Assembly: GCA_027625915.1 (NCBI GenBank)
Contig: JANTQA010000021.1
Span: 2,356,001 to 2,420,000, forward strand
DNA: 64,000 nucleotides
Direction: 5' to 3'
Source: Anaeramoeba flamelloides
Taxonomy: Eukaryota > Metamonada > Anaeramoebidae
The position numbers were made by a program, and so were the translations under genes. Of the stretch, positions 21,809-34,254 are shown in pieces; the stretch's first letter is position 1, and each line of letters begins with the position of its first letter. The notes under the pieces were generated by a model. The model worked only from the letters and a program-made list of their open reading frames with translations, ran no database searches and was not told the origin of the DNA.

Positions 21809-24800
21809 TTATTTTTTTTTGAGCCATTTTCTAAATTTTTTATTTTTAAAGGTATCTTTTAATTTATTACCAGCTGTCCAACGGCGTTTAGAATCGTTCA
21901 AATTTACAATTTTACCTTTCCCATAAATAGCAATTGAAGAAGAATTTGATTCTAAAGTATTTTTGTCAAAGATCATTGATTCAAAGGTATTGAAACCTTC
22001 TTTATATTGTTCCTTTTTTGAATTTGACTTCAAAATTTTGATGCAAAAGGATTTGTCTAAAAGGGCATAATAAACCTTTGACAATTTTACGAAAATAAAC
22101 CAGGTAATTTTTCGATTTGTATTCAAATCTGATTTTCCGTGCTTCATGAAGATCATATTCAATTTCACAAACATGGAATTATCTGTGAAAAAGTCTATAA
22201 ATAATTGATGAGTTTTCAATAATTGGAATTGCTTTTCATTTTTATCGATGGGAGAAATTTGATTAAGGAGATTCAGTTTTTTCAAATGGTTCTTTTCTGG
22301 CAACATAAACAGTTTATAAATGAAGTCCAACCCATATGAGACAATTGACACTGATGAAACGCTTGATATCATTCCAAGAAAATTTTGAAATTTTTTTAAT
22401 ATAATTAAATGTTGTAATGCATTTGGGTGACTAAAAATCAAAATATAAAGAAATCTCCAAATGCTCTTTGAAAGTCTATTACTGATTGAAATTTGTGTGA
22501 TTATATTAAATAACGAATAACACTTTTCTCTTTTGAATAAAAATTGGTATATATTTGGTATTTGCAAAAACTTTGTAAATGTTTTTACTAAATAGCATTT
22601 TACTAAATCTAATTCAGTTTTACTATTTTCAATGATTTTAAAAAAAGTATCAAATGAATTCAGATCAATAAAAATTTGCTTTTTAGTAAAGGATTTTAAA
22701 TAGATATTCTTCCCAGTTCCACTGTTACTACGATTGCTCTTATTATTACTAAATTTATTCCGGTTATGGTTTTGAATAATATCTATTTTACAACATAAAA
22801 CCATGGCAAAGGCTAGTTTGTAGATCAATTTGGTAAGAATAATTAACAATTCTGGGGAATATGTGTTGTCATTGATCAGTTTTAAAAGATGTGTCATTAA
22901 TTTTTTGAAAATGGCTGAATCGAGGTAAATCAAATCTTCTTTTTCAATGGTATTTACATTATCTTCATCATTTCTATTTGTTTTTTTCTTTATTAGATTT
23001 ATATTATTCATGCTTTTACTTTTTAGGTTTTCCGCCTTAATTTTTTTTGTAAACCTGTTACTGTTCCTGTTATTGTTCCGGTTCCGGTTCTTGTTAATAT
23101 CCTTATCCCTGCACCCATCACCATTCACATCCTTATTATTATTTTTAAAAATTTTAATTAAACTATCAAAGTGATTTATTAATAAATTTGAATATAAAAT
23201 TGTAAAATCTGTAATTTTTGCAAAATTATTATATTTATTTTTGACGACAATAAAATTTTTTGATAGTATAAAACTAATATTTTTTTCAAAATATGACATT
23301 ATAAAATTTTTAAAAAATTTTACTTTAAAAAGACTGTTAAAGATAATTTTTGCAGCATATCTTACGTGGCTAATTTTACTTTTTAATAAAGTATTTAAAT
23401 GATTAATAAGTTTATAATTATTCGTAAAATAATATTCCTTGAAGATATCAGAAAAATTGTTTTGAATGATCAGAAGAAATATTATTAGATAATATCCAGA
23501 AACCGCAACTGATCTACAATTTATCCCTTTCCAAATTTCTTGTTGAAAAAATAATTTATATTTTTTTGATATTTTTATAAACATATTTTGTACTTTAGTT
23601 AATTCTTTTTTAATATCTCTTGAAATCGATAAATATAAAAATTTTTTTTTTGGAACTAACATCGGCTCAAGAATATGATGAATATAATAATAAACAAATA
23701 ATTTAAGCTCTAATTCCCAATTCTTTTTTCCAAAAATTTTTAAAGAATATTGCTTTGTTTCTTCATTATAAGGATGAATATTAGATACATTGCCATCGAG
23801 GAAATTCATCGCATAAGAAATATAATATAAACTTTGGATATCATTATTTAAAGAATAATTAACAATGATTTTTGTTCCAATGTGTGATTCTAATAATCCC
23901 GTAATAAAAAATGATGTCTATAGGATATTTTTTTTTTTTTTTTGTTATTATTAAAAGTAGAATAGGAGAAAATGATAATAAATTAATAAATTAAAATAAT
24001 TTCAATTAAATAAAAATGTTGTTAAGAGTTTAAGTAATGAAAAAAAAAACTAAAGTTATATTATATTTCCCAAGAAGAAATGGAATATAAAAAGTGACAA
24101 AACAAAAATCTATCAAATATGATAGAGTACAGTTGGTCAATTTTTTTCACTAAAAAACAAAAACATGTTTGGATGAAAAATTCCTACTTAAGGGGAGTTT
24201 CGTTAAGTATCGTTAAGTAACGTAGAGTGCTGTAGAGTGCCGTAGATTTCTGTTTTTTTTTTTAATTTGTAAATGTCCTAGAGTGCTTATGTTTTCTTGA
24301 GGTTTTCTGTTTTATTTGTGAAGTGTTCTAGGTTTTTTTTACTTTCGAAATAAACAGAAAATTTATTAAAATTTTCGGTTTATTTCGAAAGTAAAAAAAA
24401 CCTAACGAAAATCTATTGATTTTTTAAATAAATAGAAACCTCAAAAAAACCTAAGCTATTTCCAATAATATAGGGCATTTTTTATTTCAATAATTATTTC
24501 TTAATATTAATTCAATTATACAAAATGTACAACAATAATATGTTTTTTAACATATCATACTTAATTTCTTGTATTTTGAAGTTTTATTAATGGATTCTAA
24601 ATTTTTTTTTTGAATTAAAATTATTTTGCAAAATTTTTAATTTTGAAAAAATAATAGAGTCAAATTTCTCATTTCATTATTTTTTCGAATTCTTCATTTT
24701 TTTCATTTTTACTTTGTTATTATTATTGTCCAAAATTTAACAAAGTTCAGAAGAGATGTGATAAGAAATCAACCAAAAATTCTTTTGATTCTAAACAATT

Positions 24801-24940
24801 GAGTTGACTTCGATGGACTTTGGTGGAAAAATTGCTCAGAACAGTTGTACACTTCAATTAAAGAGGTGAGATAAACAAAAAAAAAGAAAAAATAAAAGGT
24901 TTTTTTTTTTTTTTTTCTTCATTCAGTTTGCTTTTTTAAA

Positions 24941-24972
<32 letters not shown>

Positions 24973-27900
24973 ACAAAAAAAGTTAATGGGAAAAAAAAAA
25001 GTTAATGATCAAATGAAAAACAAAAAATCTAAAGATCAAATCAAAAATATATTGAAGTATGATTTTACACATTATAAAAAAAAAAAAATTGAAAAAAAGA
25101 TCGAACTAAAGATTGTTAAATAGACATTACTAATTTTGGATATTTTTCCAAAAATTAGGGGCAATTTTTTTTTTTTATTTTTATTTTTTATTCTTCGAAC
25201 TTTGATCAATAAACACAAATTTTAATCAAGAGTTTTATTATTATTAATGGCTTCGTTTTTTTTTGTCTAAAGTTTTGATTTTAATAACTGAATAAAGAAT
25301 TTATTCTTATATTAATGGATATTTTTTTGCCCCACATTTTTGGATGGAGCTTAGAACACTTGACAAATAAACAGAAAACTCAAGAAATCCTAAAGGCGCT
25401 TTTCGAGAATTCAAAAGAATAGAGAAAAATCAAAATTTTACTCAATTCTTTTAAATTCTGGAAAAGCTATTGCTATCTTTTTTAATTTCAGAAACAAACC
25501 AAAAATTTCTTAAATTTTCTTTTTATTTCTTATATTGAAAAAAACCTAACGGCAGTTTTTTTTTTACTTTTTATTTTTGTTTCTAAAATCTATTGATTTT
25601 CTAATCAAAAGAAAAATTAAAAAAAATCTAATGGCAAATATGAGGTAATTTTGCTGAATCGCCTCTCTTCATCAAAAATAAATAAAAATAAAATAAAAAA
25701 AATAAATAATAATTATAATAATAAAATGAAATTAATTTTTAATTTGGATTCATATATTTTTAAAAATATTTTAATAAAATAAAGAATATAATCTGCAAAT
25801 AATGAATATTAAAAATTTTTTCTCTTATTTTTTTTTTCTTCTTCTTCTTTATTCTCCTTTTCATGCATGAATAATTCAATTTTTTATTATCTTCATGGCT
25901 TAAAAATGATTGTAATTATATAAAACTCTTCTGTTAATGCAATTCTTTGAATTTATTTCCTTTATTGTTTCTATTTCTCTCTCTATCAAATTTTCAGACT
26001 CAAATAAACAATAATTTAAAGTAAGTCAATGTAAGGATTAAAAATAAACATGTTAATATTTCTACTATATCTAACAACAATAACTAAACTTTGTTTCAGT
26101 CAAAGGGACAAAACATTTTTTTCAAATATCAATTATTTTATATAATTGGCCTTTGAAGAACAAATAAGAAATAATCAGAATAATAAACCTCAAAGAATTG
26201 TTGATATACGTCTGATTGAAAACCAATTAATCAATAGATTTTCTTAAAAATTTGAAAAACTCAAATTCTTTTAGCCCCATTGAGAAAAACAAAAATGTTC
26301 GTTTTGACCTTCTACTGGTATTTGAATAATAAATATGAAACATTTTTCACTTCATTTTCCAAACTTTTCTTTGACAAATCAAGTCCCCAAACGAAGTGTG
26401 TTGGTATTTGTGGTCTCTATTTGAAAAAGGAAATGAAAATGAAGTGAAAATTTTTCACTTTTATTAAACAAATATCAAGATCAAAGATCGAATAGAATTG
26501 CAATAGAAATCAATATGATTTCTCAACAATCATTTCCATGGTTTCAATGACCTTAGAATAACACGTTTTTACCAAGTGACTATTGATCTTGTGATAAAAA
26601 AATTTTTTGCAACTGAATTAGGTTTGAAAAATAAATCGAAAAAAAAAAAAACAAAAATGTGCAAAAATGTGATTTCTATTTTGAAAATTTCTAAAAAAAA
26701 ATTTTTCTACTAATATCCATGCAAACCCATTAAACACATTTATTTCACTCATTACAACTGGGCCACTTTGACTGAAAAATAGTTTATAACTGAGAATTTT
26801 TCAAAATATTAATTTTTACTATAATAATAAAATTTCCTGATTATCATTATAACTATCAAAATAAATCAAAATAAATAAATAAATAAAAATAACAAATCAA
26901 AAAAATCAAAAATCAAAAATCAAAAAGAGAGTTACCTTTGAATGTGTGAGTAACGAAATGGAATGATGAAATAATTGCAAAATTTGTTTTAAATTTGTTG
27001 TATTTATTATTGAATATATTGCTTCTGAAAACATTTTTTGTGACAATTTTTCAAAAACTGTTTCATTCATCAATTGGATGAAGATATCTAACGGTAAATC
27101 TGATGTCAAAAGTGAAAGAATTAGCTCAATTTTGTCAAGATTTACATTATTTGAAAAATGGTCTTTTATTGATTGGATTTGGAGATTTAATTTGTTTTGT
27201 AAAAATTTTTGGGGATAATATGAAGAATTTAATTTGGTAAATTTATATTGGGATTTCAAATTATTTAAAGATCTTTTCATTTTTAATTGATAACTCTTAT
27301 TTTTAACTGAGTGCAAATCTATTGGTCCATCATTTTCATAGTTTGGAGCCCGATATATAACTTTGTTGCCATTAATTGTGTAGGGACAATCAACACTTTT
27401 TGATAATAGACTTCCAGAAATATCATTTCTCCGAAGATAAAAATTTGAAAAAGTTCGGGAATTAATTTGTTTCTTTCTTTGATAAAAATTTGTTGAATTT
27501 TTTAATTGTCCGTGAAGTATACCAATTACTCTAAAAGATTTATTTTCATCTTTTTTTTTAATATTTTCATTTAGTGATTCGAGAAGTTCTTTCATTAAAT
27601 AAATAGATTTGGAATTTGGCAAAATTTTATTTTGTTTGGTTGTGGAAGATATAATATTTCCATCAATTTGTGATTTTTTAAATTGAATTTGATTTTTTCC
27701 ATTTAATGAATATTTACCCTTTCGGTAATTATCTTGTTGTTTGCTATTTTTTAAATGAGCTGATTTGAATAGATTTAAAAGATACTGTTGGGTGATTTTA
27801 GTCTGGAAGCTAGTTAAGGCATTTAGCCCTTGCTTGGGTGAATATAATAAACATCTCTTATGAAAATTTATTATAAACGGTCTATAAGAATTTGGATATT

Positions 27901-28306
27901 TCCCACTTAAACGGGATCTTTTTTGATTGCTTTTGAAATTTTTTGTAAATGTTAAATTATGGTTGTTTTTTGATTTTCCAAAATTACTAAGTGTATTGCG
28001 TCTTTGAATTTTGAGTTGTTTTTTTCTTTCTTCGTCTCGTCTTTTTTCCTCTAAGCTTACCATCCCATGAATTTCCCTAAAATCTGATGCATGTGGTGGT
28101 ATTTTTTTGAATGATGACAATACAATTTTCGACCATCGCCAAAGTGCTTTTTCATATTCTTGAAAAGTTTTATAGTTATTCGGATTTGGTTCTTCTGGGA
28201 TGAGTTTGTTATTCCATGGTTCATTTTCAGATATGATTGACTCTGTGTCTTTCATAAAATCGGGTAAAACTCGTTCTTTTTCGATCTATAGCGTATATGC
28301 AGTGCG

Positions 28307-28391
<85 letters not shown>

Positions 28392-31300
28392 ATTTTAATT
28401 GTGATGATTTATAAATTTAATTAAGTACAAAATGTATTCTTATATATTCAATATATTGTTTATTTAGTATTTATTCTTTTAAAAATCTTGATTTAAATAT
28501 TTTTGAAAAAAAATGTTTCCAAATAATTACTATTATTTTTGTTATACTCACCAACAACAAAAAGAAAATGTTATTTAAAATAAAACAATTATTCTTCATT
28601 TTTTTAGATCAAAATTGTTTTATATCATTTAACTTACTGGAATCATTTTACAAAATAGATATTATGTCTATAGTATTGAAAAAAAAAACAGGACATTATT
28701 ATCAGTCGGTTGTGTTCCAAAATAAAATTTCAATTTCAATTTTTTTAATAAAATTAAAAGATAAATATTCATTTAAATCAAAAATAAAAGACAAGGAATC
28801 TATAGTTCAGATTAGAAAGCTCTGAAATAGATAACCGGATGAAAAAGATCATCTAGACAAATAAAATATCCTCGTGAAATCGGAGATAAGTTGGCAATTA
28901 TTATGATCGATTAAAAAATAAATACAAATATTTCTCTTATCTGTGCCAAATAAGTATTAGGCTTGATGATAAATTATTAAAAAAATGATGTTTTTAAATG
29001 AAATTAAAAATTCTTTTTAGAATTTTAATAATATTAATAAATACCAAAGAGTTCGATAATTTTTTTCCACTCCCATTACAAGGTTAAAATCTCTTCATTG
29101 AATAACTTAGTAATAATTACGGTAAACAACTAAGTATGTCGTGAGATTAATGATTCTAATGATTAAAAATCAAGTGAAAAGTTAATATTAATCATTCAGT
29201 ACATTTAAGAGAAAGTACAAGTTTTTTGTTTTCATCAAATGTTTTCTTAATGAAGGAGAGCATTTTCCCATTTTTGAAAACTTTAATTGTTAGAACCTTA
29301 CTGGTTAAAAGATTTTTTGATTTATACCACAGAATATTGAAACTTCAAAATCAAAATGTAATTCCTTATTCTATTTTTTAAAAGAAAGCGAACCCAAAGT
29401 AAACCCGAGCTTAATCTTTAATTTTTTGAACTTTTTTTTTTATTAAGGAGGTAAGTACATTTTAACAATTTTTGAGTGCCACCATTTATGTGAAACTGAA
29501 TTTTTGGTTTCGAAATCATTTCTTTAATCAAATATATTAATATTTTAAGAAATATGAGAGTTGGAATATAACCTAGTATAAGATATTTACATACGAATTA
29601 AAAAAATAGAAATCAAAAAAATAAAAAAATCGATTCAGAAAATAATAAATAAAAATCATTTATTTATTGATCATATCTGTAAAATTTGATATAAATACTT
29701 CTTCTTTACTTGGTTTTATTTTTCATTCGGGATTGAAAAAACTGTTTTAGTAAAATTTTTGAAAAAAAAATTACTTTCTATTTCCAAAGAATTTCCAAAA
29801 TGAATTTATAAATCTTATTTTCATTTAATTCATCTAATTCTAGTTTTGATTCAGAAAATTAGATATTTTTGAATTACTTTCCATAAATAAAGATTTGTTG
29901 GATGTGTTTGTTTGGTTTCATAATTTTAAATTTTCTTTCGAAAATTAAAATGAGATCCCAAAATAATTCTGAATTCTGATTGAAATTCTTTCTCAAAATC
30001 TCTTTTTCTTTAGTTCGAATCTTTTGTATCTGTTTTTTCGATTCGAAAATTTTAGCCCTTTACTTTAATCTTTGAAATAATATTCTTTGCTTTGGCTTTA
30101 TTTGATAAAAATATTTGAAATAGGAATCTTGAAAGCAAATTTATAAAAAAATGTTTTGTAAAAAAATAATAAATAAGAATGGGGTGAAAAATTCAAGGAA
30201 ATAAATTGTTTGGATTCATCCAAATTAAGAACACAAAGAAAACAAATCTTCGAAAATAGGCTTTTGTCAATTTTTTTTTTTTCATTCTTGATTTCAACAA
30301 ATTTATCTGGAAAGGTGATTTTTCGTGTTTGGTCTTCTAAAAGAAAACATTTGTTTCAAATACACACCTTTTCAGGTCTATTCTTTTTTGGTTTATTCTA
30401 GGATTAATTTCAAACACTTCCATAAGCACATTTCTAGATCCAAGTCCAAATTTAATTAAAACCATAAATTTAATAAAAAAAAATTATTCAAAAAAATGAA
30501 AAATTTTTTTTTTTTTTTTTTATTTTGAAGGCAGGAAACTAGTTTCCTCTTACAGCCCGAATTAAAAAATGAAAAATTTAAAGATTCAACTCTGATTTAC
30601 TTGAGGTTCGTTTTCCTTTCAAAAATAAAGCAGTGAACGATATTTTGGTTCCAAAGTTTCAATCTCCAATGGCACTCAAAAAATACATTGTTTCAGTAAG
30701 GTTCACACAATTAAAATTTTCAAAAATGGTAAAATGTACCTACTTCCTTAAAATTTTTGGTTTTATTTTTTAAAACTAAAATTCAAGTTTTTCCACACAG
30801 TTAAAGCAGACCAAAGAATCACAATAATACAATTTCATTCAAATTGGGGATAATTTTGATTCATGTAAAATATGAAAATCATTTTTTCATCTTTTCGTTT
30901 TTTTTTATTCATTTCATTTTTTGAATTACGTAACTTGTTTAGTTCGATCAAAATTTTTTTCGAATCATTGATATTATGTTAAAGTTGAGTTCTTCCAAAT
31001 AGAAGAACTCATTTAATTAATTGGTAATATCTGTCCATTTGATCGATCAATATTCCTAATAGAATTTCGACAAATTTATCAATGTATTTTTTTTATTTTG
31101 CTATCTCGAAAATTTTTAATACATAGATAATTTATTAGTATTGATAATTATTTATTTTTTGTTTTTTAAGTATTGTAATTTCTAAACAAGTGTTAATATT
31201 TCAATTAGTGAATGGTTCTCATTGGGTATTTCTTCTTGAAATGATTAAATAAGATTTTTTTTTCAAAAATTGAATTTTGGTGTGTTAAATATTTTGAATT

Positions 31301-33700
31301 GGGGTTTATTTTTTTATTTTGAAGAGGTGAAATTAATTTCCTATTACAGCCGTTAGATTTTCCAGGATCCAAAGGAATGGTGCAAAATCTTAGATTTTAC
31401 TCAATTCTTTTAAATTCTGGAAAACCGCCGTTAGGTTTTTTTTACTTTTTGAAATTAAACTGAAAATTTATTTAATTTTCGGTTTATTTCTTGATTTAAA
31501 AAAAAAAGCTGTTTTTCTTTTCCAGATTTTACTCTTTTTTTTGAAATTCAGGAAAACAGCCATTAGTTTTTCTTGAGTATTCTTTTTATTTGGAAAATCA
31601 ATGGATTTTCGTTAGGTTTTTTTGAGTTTTCTATTTATTTGTGAAATGTTCTAGGTTTTTTTGAAGTTTTCTATTTTATTTGGAAAATATATTGATTTTC
31701 GTTAGGTTTTTTTTGAGTTTTCTATTTATTTGGAAAATAGAAAACCTCAAAAAAAACCTAGAACACTTCACAAATAAAACAGTAAACCCCAAGAAAACCG
31801 CCGTTAGTTTTTTTTTGATTTGAGAAATTCAAAGAAAATTTCAAAAATTTTACTTAATTCTTTTGAATTAAAAAAAACTGCCGTTATCTTTTCCAGGGTT
31901 CAAAAGAATTGAGTAAAATCAAAGATTTTTCTCTATTCTTTTGAATTCTGGAAAATCTAGGCACCCTAAGGTACTTGAAGGCACTTTCCTAATTTCTAAA
32001 TTTTTGTTTCAAAATTTTAATAAAGAATCATAATTTTCTTTATCATTAACCAATGACAAGATAAATAATGAGTCTTAATTCCGAATAATATCAAGAGATT
32101 ATTCCTGTTGTTTTTGTTAATTTGAATTAATTCTTTAATCCAAATTATTCCATTTTCTTTATAGAATGGGCGTTGTTAGGTTTTTTTAATTTAAGAAACA
32201 GAAAATTAAATAAATTTTCTGTTTATTTCTTAAATTAAAAAAAACCGCCGTTAGCTTTTCCAGAATTTAAAAGAATTGAGTAAAATCTAAGATTTTACGC
32301 AATTCTTTTAAATTATGGAAAAACTAGGCACTTGACGACACGATCCCATAAAAAATGATCGATATCTTCATCTGTTTCAAGGTTGAAATATTTTTTGCAT
32401 AAATTGCAAGATTTTGTTTATATTCTGTTCTTATTATAAACATAAGAATATCTGTTTAGGTAATTTGTGAAATTTCTTAGCTTTGGTATGGAGGTTGAGC
32501 GTTTCCATTTTAAATATTTTTGATGTTAGGTTTATTTATATTGTTATTATACCAAATAATTTTTAAATATCCCTTGACCTTTCCATCCGTTACTATTTAA
32601 AAAAGTTCGAAAAACACTTATAAAGTATTGCTCAAACTATTTTTTTCACTCTTTTAAGCAGTTTGTAAATCTGATTGAACTTTATTTTTTACAATGGCTG
32701 TAGTAAATTAACTTTGTTTGAAAGTTTTTTGTAATTATTTTATACAGCAATTTCTAAATTAATTTTAGATGGTAACCTGTATTTTTGAAAAAACAAAATT
32801 CCTTTCTTGGGTTTTTGTAACTTAATGAGATCTCTTTTTCTGAAAAACATTAAATATTTAAAAAAGTTCTAATTTTGTTTTTTTATTTTGTCTTTTGTCT
32901 TGAGCAAAAAAATAAAAAAGAAATAAATTGGTTACAAGTAGAGAAAGACTTACCATTGACAATTCTTTTTTTGTGAATTTTTTATATTTTAATTGGCTGT
33001 TCCCTGTTTGAATTGGTTGAAAATCCTGAGTATTGTCGAAAGAATTTTCGTTCTCGAAATCTGAAATAATTTCTTTTTGGGGGAAATTAAAATTCTATTA
33101 CCAGAAGTAAAAAGTGTGTTGGTTTTTTGTGTTTCAGTATGCCGTAGTGAAAAAAACAAAAAAGATGAAAAAAAAGTTTCGGTCCTCTCAAAGAGCTTAT
33201 GAATAATAAAAAAAAAAAAAGAAAAAGAAAAAGTCGTTTACTTGGTTAAAGAGGTATGGTCTATAATAGTGGTTACTTAATGGTTTTGGAAGAACAAATT
33301 TGCTCAATTTTTCTTCCATTTGTTCTTTCCATTTTAAGCAAGCCTTTTCGAATTGCATAAAGTTTTCAAAGTTTTTAATCCGAGGGAACTCAAGCCCACC
33401 AACAATCAGATCGACTATTTTTGGTTTTGGATATTTTTTGGTCATATTTTGGATAATTTTTGATTGGATCAAATGTTCTTGTGTAATGACCTGATAATTC
33501 TGATCATAAACAATTCCTTTGTTATCTAGAAATAGTTTTTCATTTAAGCCCAAAGATCTTTGTCGTTGTCCTATTGTTTGATTTTGGATCCCCTGAAGAG
33601 GGTTGTATTGACCTTAATAAGAGAAAAAAAATAAAAAGATTTTTATTCTTTGGTTTGGTTGAAGAAAAAGGGACTTAAAAAGAAACGGATGGTTACTCAT
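21809..33700 (-). CDS. Five-exon gene for 1324-residue protein of unknown function (armadillo-like C-terminus)
   Basis: Exons inferred from continuous frames and matching phases: 33697-33700 (ATGA only), 33242-33612, 32954-33094, 26936-28285 and 21809-23917. Donors are GTAACC, GTAAAC, GTAAGT and GTAACT; acceptors end TAG or AAG. Coding sums to 3975 nt. Residues 82-98 (NFENFMQFEKACLKWKE) and 211-223 (KTFQEYEKALWRW) repeat a short motif, 'F..(Y/F)EKA...W', each followed by a Pro-containing stretch; this may be a small repeated adaptor motif. Residues 230-550 are basic and Ser/Asn-rich. From about 555 the chain becomes helix-rich with hydrophobic periodicity, including IHHILEPMLVPKK and HVRYAAKIIF, like armadillo or HEAT repeats, interrupted by an Asn/Arg-rich insert. 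It ends in a very basic tail, KKFRKWLKKK. I do not recognise the family. Introns of 4.7 and 3.0 kb carry LINE and palindrome arrays. Confidence 0.8.
24190..24462. repeat. Palindrome array in intron
   Basis: Tandem decamers (CGTTAAGTAACGTAGAGTG... near 24200-24245), then a nested structure whose core (24331-24402) is an almost perfect palindrome around AAATTTATTAAAATTTTC with arms ACTTTCGAAATAAAC and its complement. No LINE sequence touches it. Confidence 0.75.
25345..25640. repeat. Palindrome array in intron
   Basis: Contains GAACACTTGACAAATAAA, a GAATTCAAAAGAATAGAG palindrome (25405-25465), an AATTTCAGAAACAAACC palindrome (25480-25550) and a TCTATTGATTTTC arm. No adjacent LINE sequence. Confidence 0.7.
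26083..26795. mobile_element. Tc1/mariner-like element remnant (ends only)
   Basis: Right end CTGGGCCACTTTGACTGAAA...AGTTTATAA is the complement of a left end CTAAACTTTGTTTCAGTCAAAG at about 26086. The same terminal sequence bounds 39181-39763. No transposase frame remains. Confidence 0.4.
28308..28389. repeat. (TA)n(TG)n microsatellite
   Basis: TA run then more than 30 TG units, about 22 nt upstream (minus strand) of the acceptor of exon 26936-28285. Translating it gives a false Cys-Val polymer. Confidence 0.96.
28568..28825 (+). other. Unsupported 85-codon plus frame in intron
   Basis: A frame from ATG at 28568 to TGA with fairly protein-like composition (start MLFKIKQLFFIFLDQNCFIS). It lies in the 4.7-kb intron of the minus gene. 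No splice signals or family resemblance; listed only so that it can be checked. Confidence 0.15.
29262..29435. repeat. Repeat D, inverted partner of 30575-30740
   Basis: TTAATTGTTAGAACCTTACTG, GATTGAAACTT-like and GCGAACCCAAAGTAAACC blocks recur as complements at 30575-30740 (e.g. CAGTAAGGTTCACACAATTAA). About 170 bp each, moderately diverged. Confidence 0.42.
30498..30560 (-). mobile_element. Very short LINE 3' tail
   Basis: Poly(T) at 30505-30522, TATTTTGAAGG, then GGAAACTAGTTTCC and CTCTTACAGCCCGAATT: the LINE 3' terminus with nothing else of the LINE attached. Either an extreme 5' truncation or a short element using the same tail. Confidence 0.6.
30770..31304. repeat. Dispersed repeat C, copy 1
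   Basis: Shares the block order AGTTTTTCCACACAG, ATATGAAAATCATTTTTTCAT, AATAGAAGAACTC and TGTTAATATTT with 58500-59040, over more than 500 bp. Noncoding; a LINE tail starts immediately after it. Confidence 0.55.
31348..31981. repeat. Longest palindrome array, in LINE 3' UTR
   Basis: Six or more modules with GCCGTTAG linkers, including a nested block (31575-31800) in which TTTTTTTGAGTTTTCTATTT arms pair with AGAAAACCTCAAAAAAACC copies, followed by two more simple palindromes. Ends GGCACCCTAAGGTACTTG-type decamers; LINE sequence restarts at 31985. Confidence 0.78.
32170..32343. repeat. Two-module palindrome insert in LINE
   Basis: Two clean palindromes (about 32179-32251 and 32256-32330) joined by CCGCCGTTAG, bounded by GTTGTTAGG and CTTGACGACACG. 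Flanks AGAATGGGC and CCATAAAAAATGATCG are contiguous apart from a few bases in the sister copy at 9590-9620. Confidence 0.8.
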
Positions 33701-34058
33701 TTCTTCTGTCCGAATTAAGAACAGAAAAAATTAAAGAAAACTCGAAGTGAAAAAAGAATAATGAAAAATGATAATCTAAATTGTATTTCAATTACATTTA
33801 TTAAATTAAGGAAACAAGATTATTTTGAAGTTTGTATTGTAGTCTCATGTTGAAAAAACTTTGTGAATTCGTATAGTGTGACTAAAGAGGACTTTTATTG
33901 TCAAAAAAATTCATAATATTTGAAATCTGTTATTTTTACTGGTTTTGGAATAAAATAAGAGAAAAAAATTTTTGCTTCGACTATTATAATTTATTTTTTT
34001 ATGAACTCCCAAAGAATTAGTCATAAAATTGTATTTAACTTTATTTGGTCTTTTCTTA

Positions 34059-34254
34059 CAGTCAGTTTCACTTTTAAGGCACAAACTTCCAACGAAATTT
34101 AAGGCACAAAAAAAATCTCAAATTAAAGCACAAAATTCAAATTCTAGAAAAATAAATTGTAAAAAAAAAATTCCAAATTTTGTGCCTTAATTTGAGATTT
34201 TTTTTGTGCCTTAAATTTCGTTGAAAGTTTGTGCCTTAAAAGTGAAACTGACTG
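34059..34254. mobile_element. Near-perfect foldback MITE, TA-flanked
   Basis: 196 bp, beginning CAGTCAGTTTCACTTTTAAG and ending with its complement; TA on both sides (34057-34058, 34255-34256). Arms of about 85 bp, each with three copies of an AAGGCACAAA-type motif. Tc1/mariner-type by the TA target and CAGT ends (inference). Lies about 360 bp upstream of the start codon at 33700. Confidence 0.75.

Larger units (their letters stand above)
31305..32610 (-). mobile_element. LINE copy with two palindrome arrays
   Basis: The 3' tail at 31310-31347 (TATTTTGAAG...GAAATTAATTTCC) is followed by an array (31348-31981), LINE 3' coding remnant, a second insert (32170-32343), then more LINE up to about 32610. 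The second insert splits the block that is continuous at 9590-9620 in another copy. Located in the 4.7-kb intron of the unknown-function gene, sense to it. Confidence 0.72.

Noticed and set aside
28200-28424. Cys-Val repeat protein
   Set aside because: Translation of a TG microsatellite running out of an exon.
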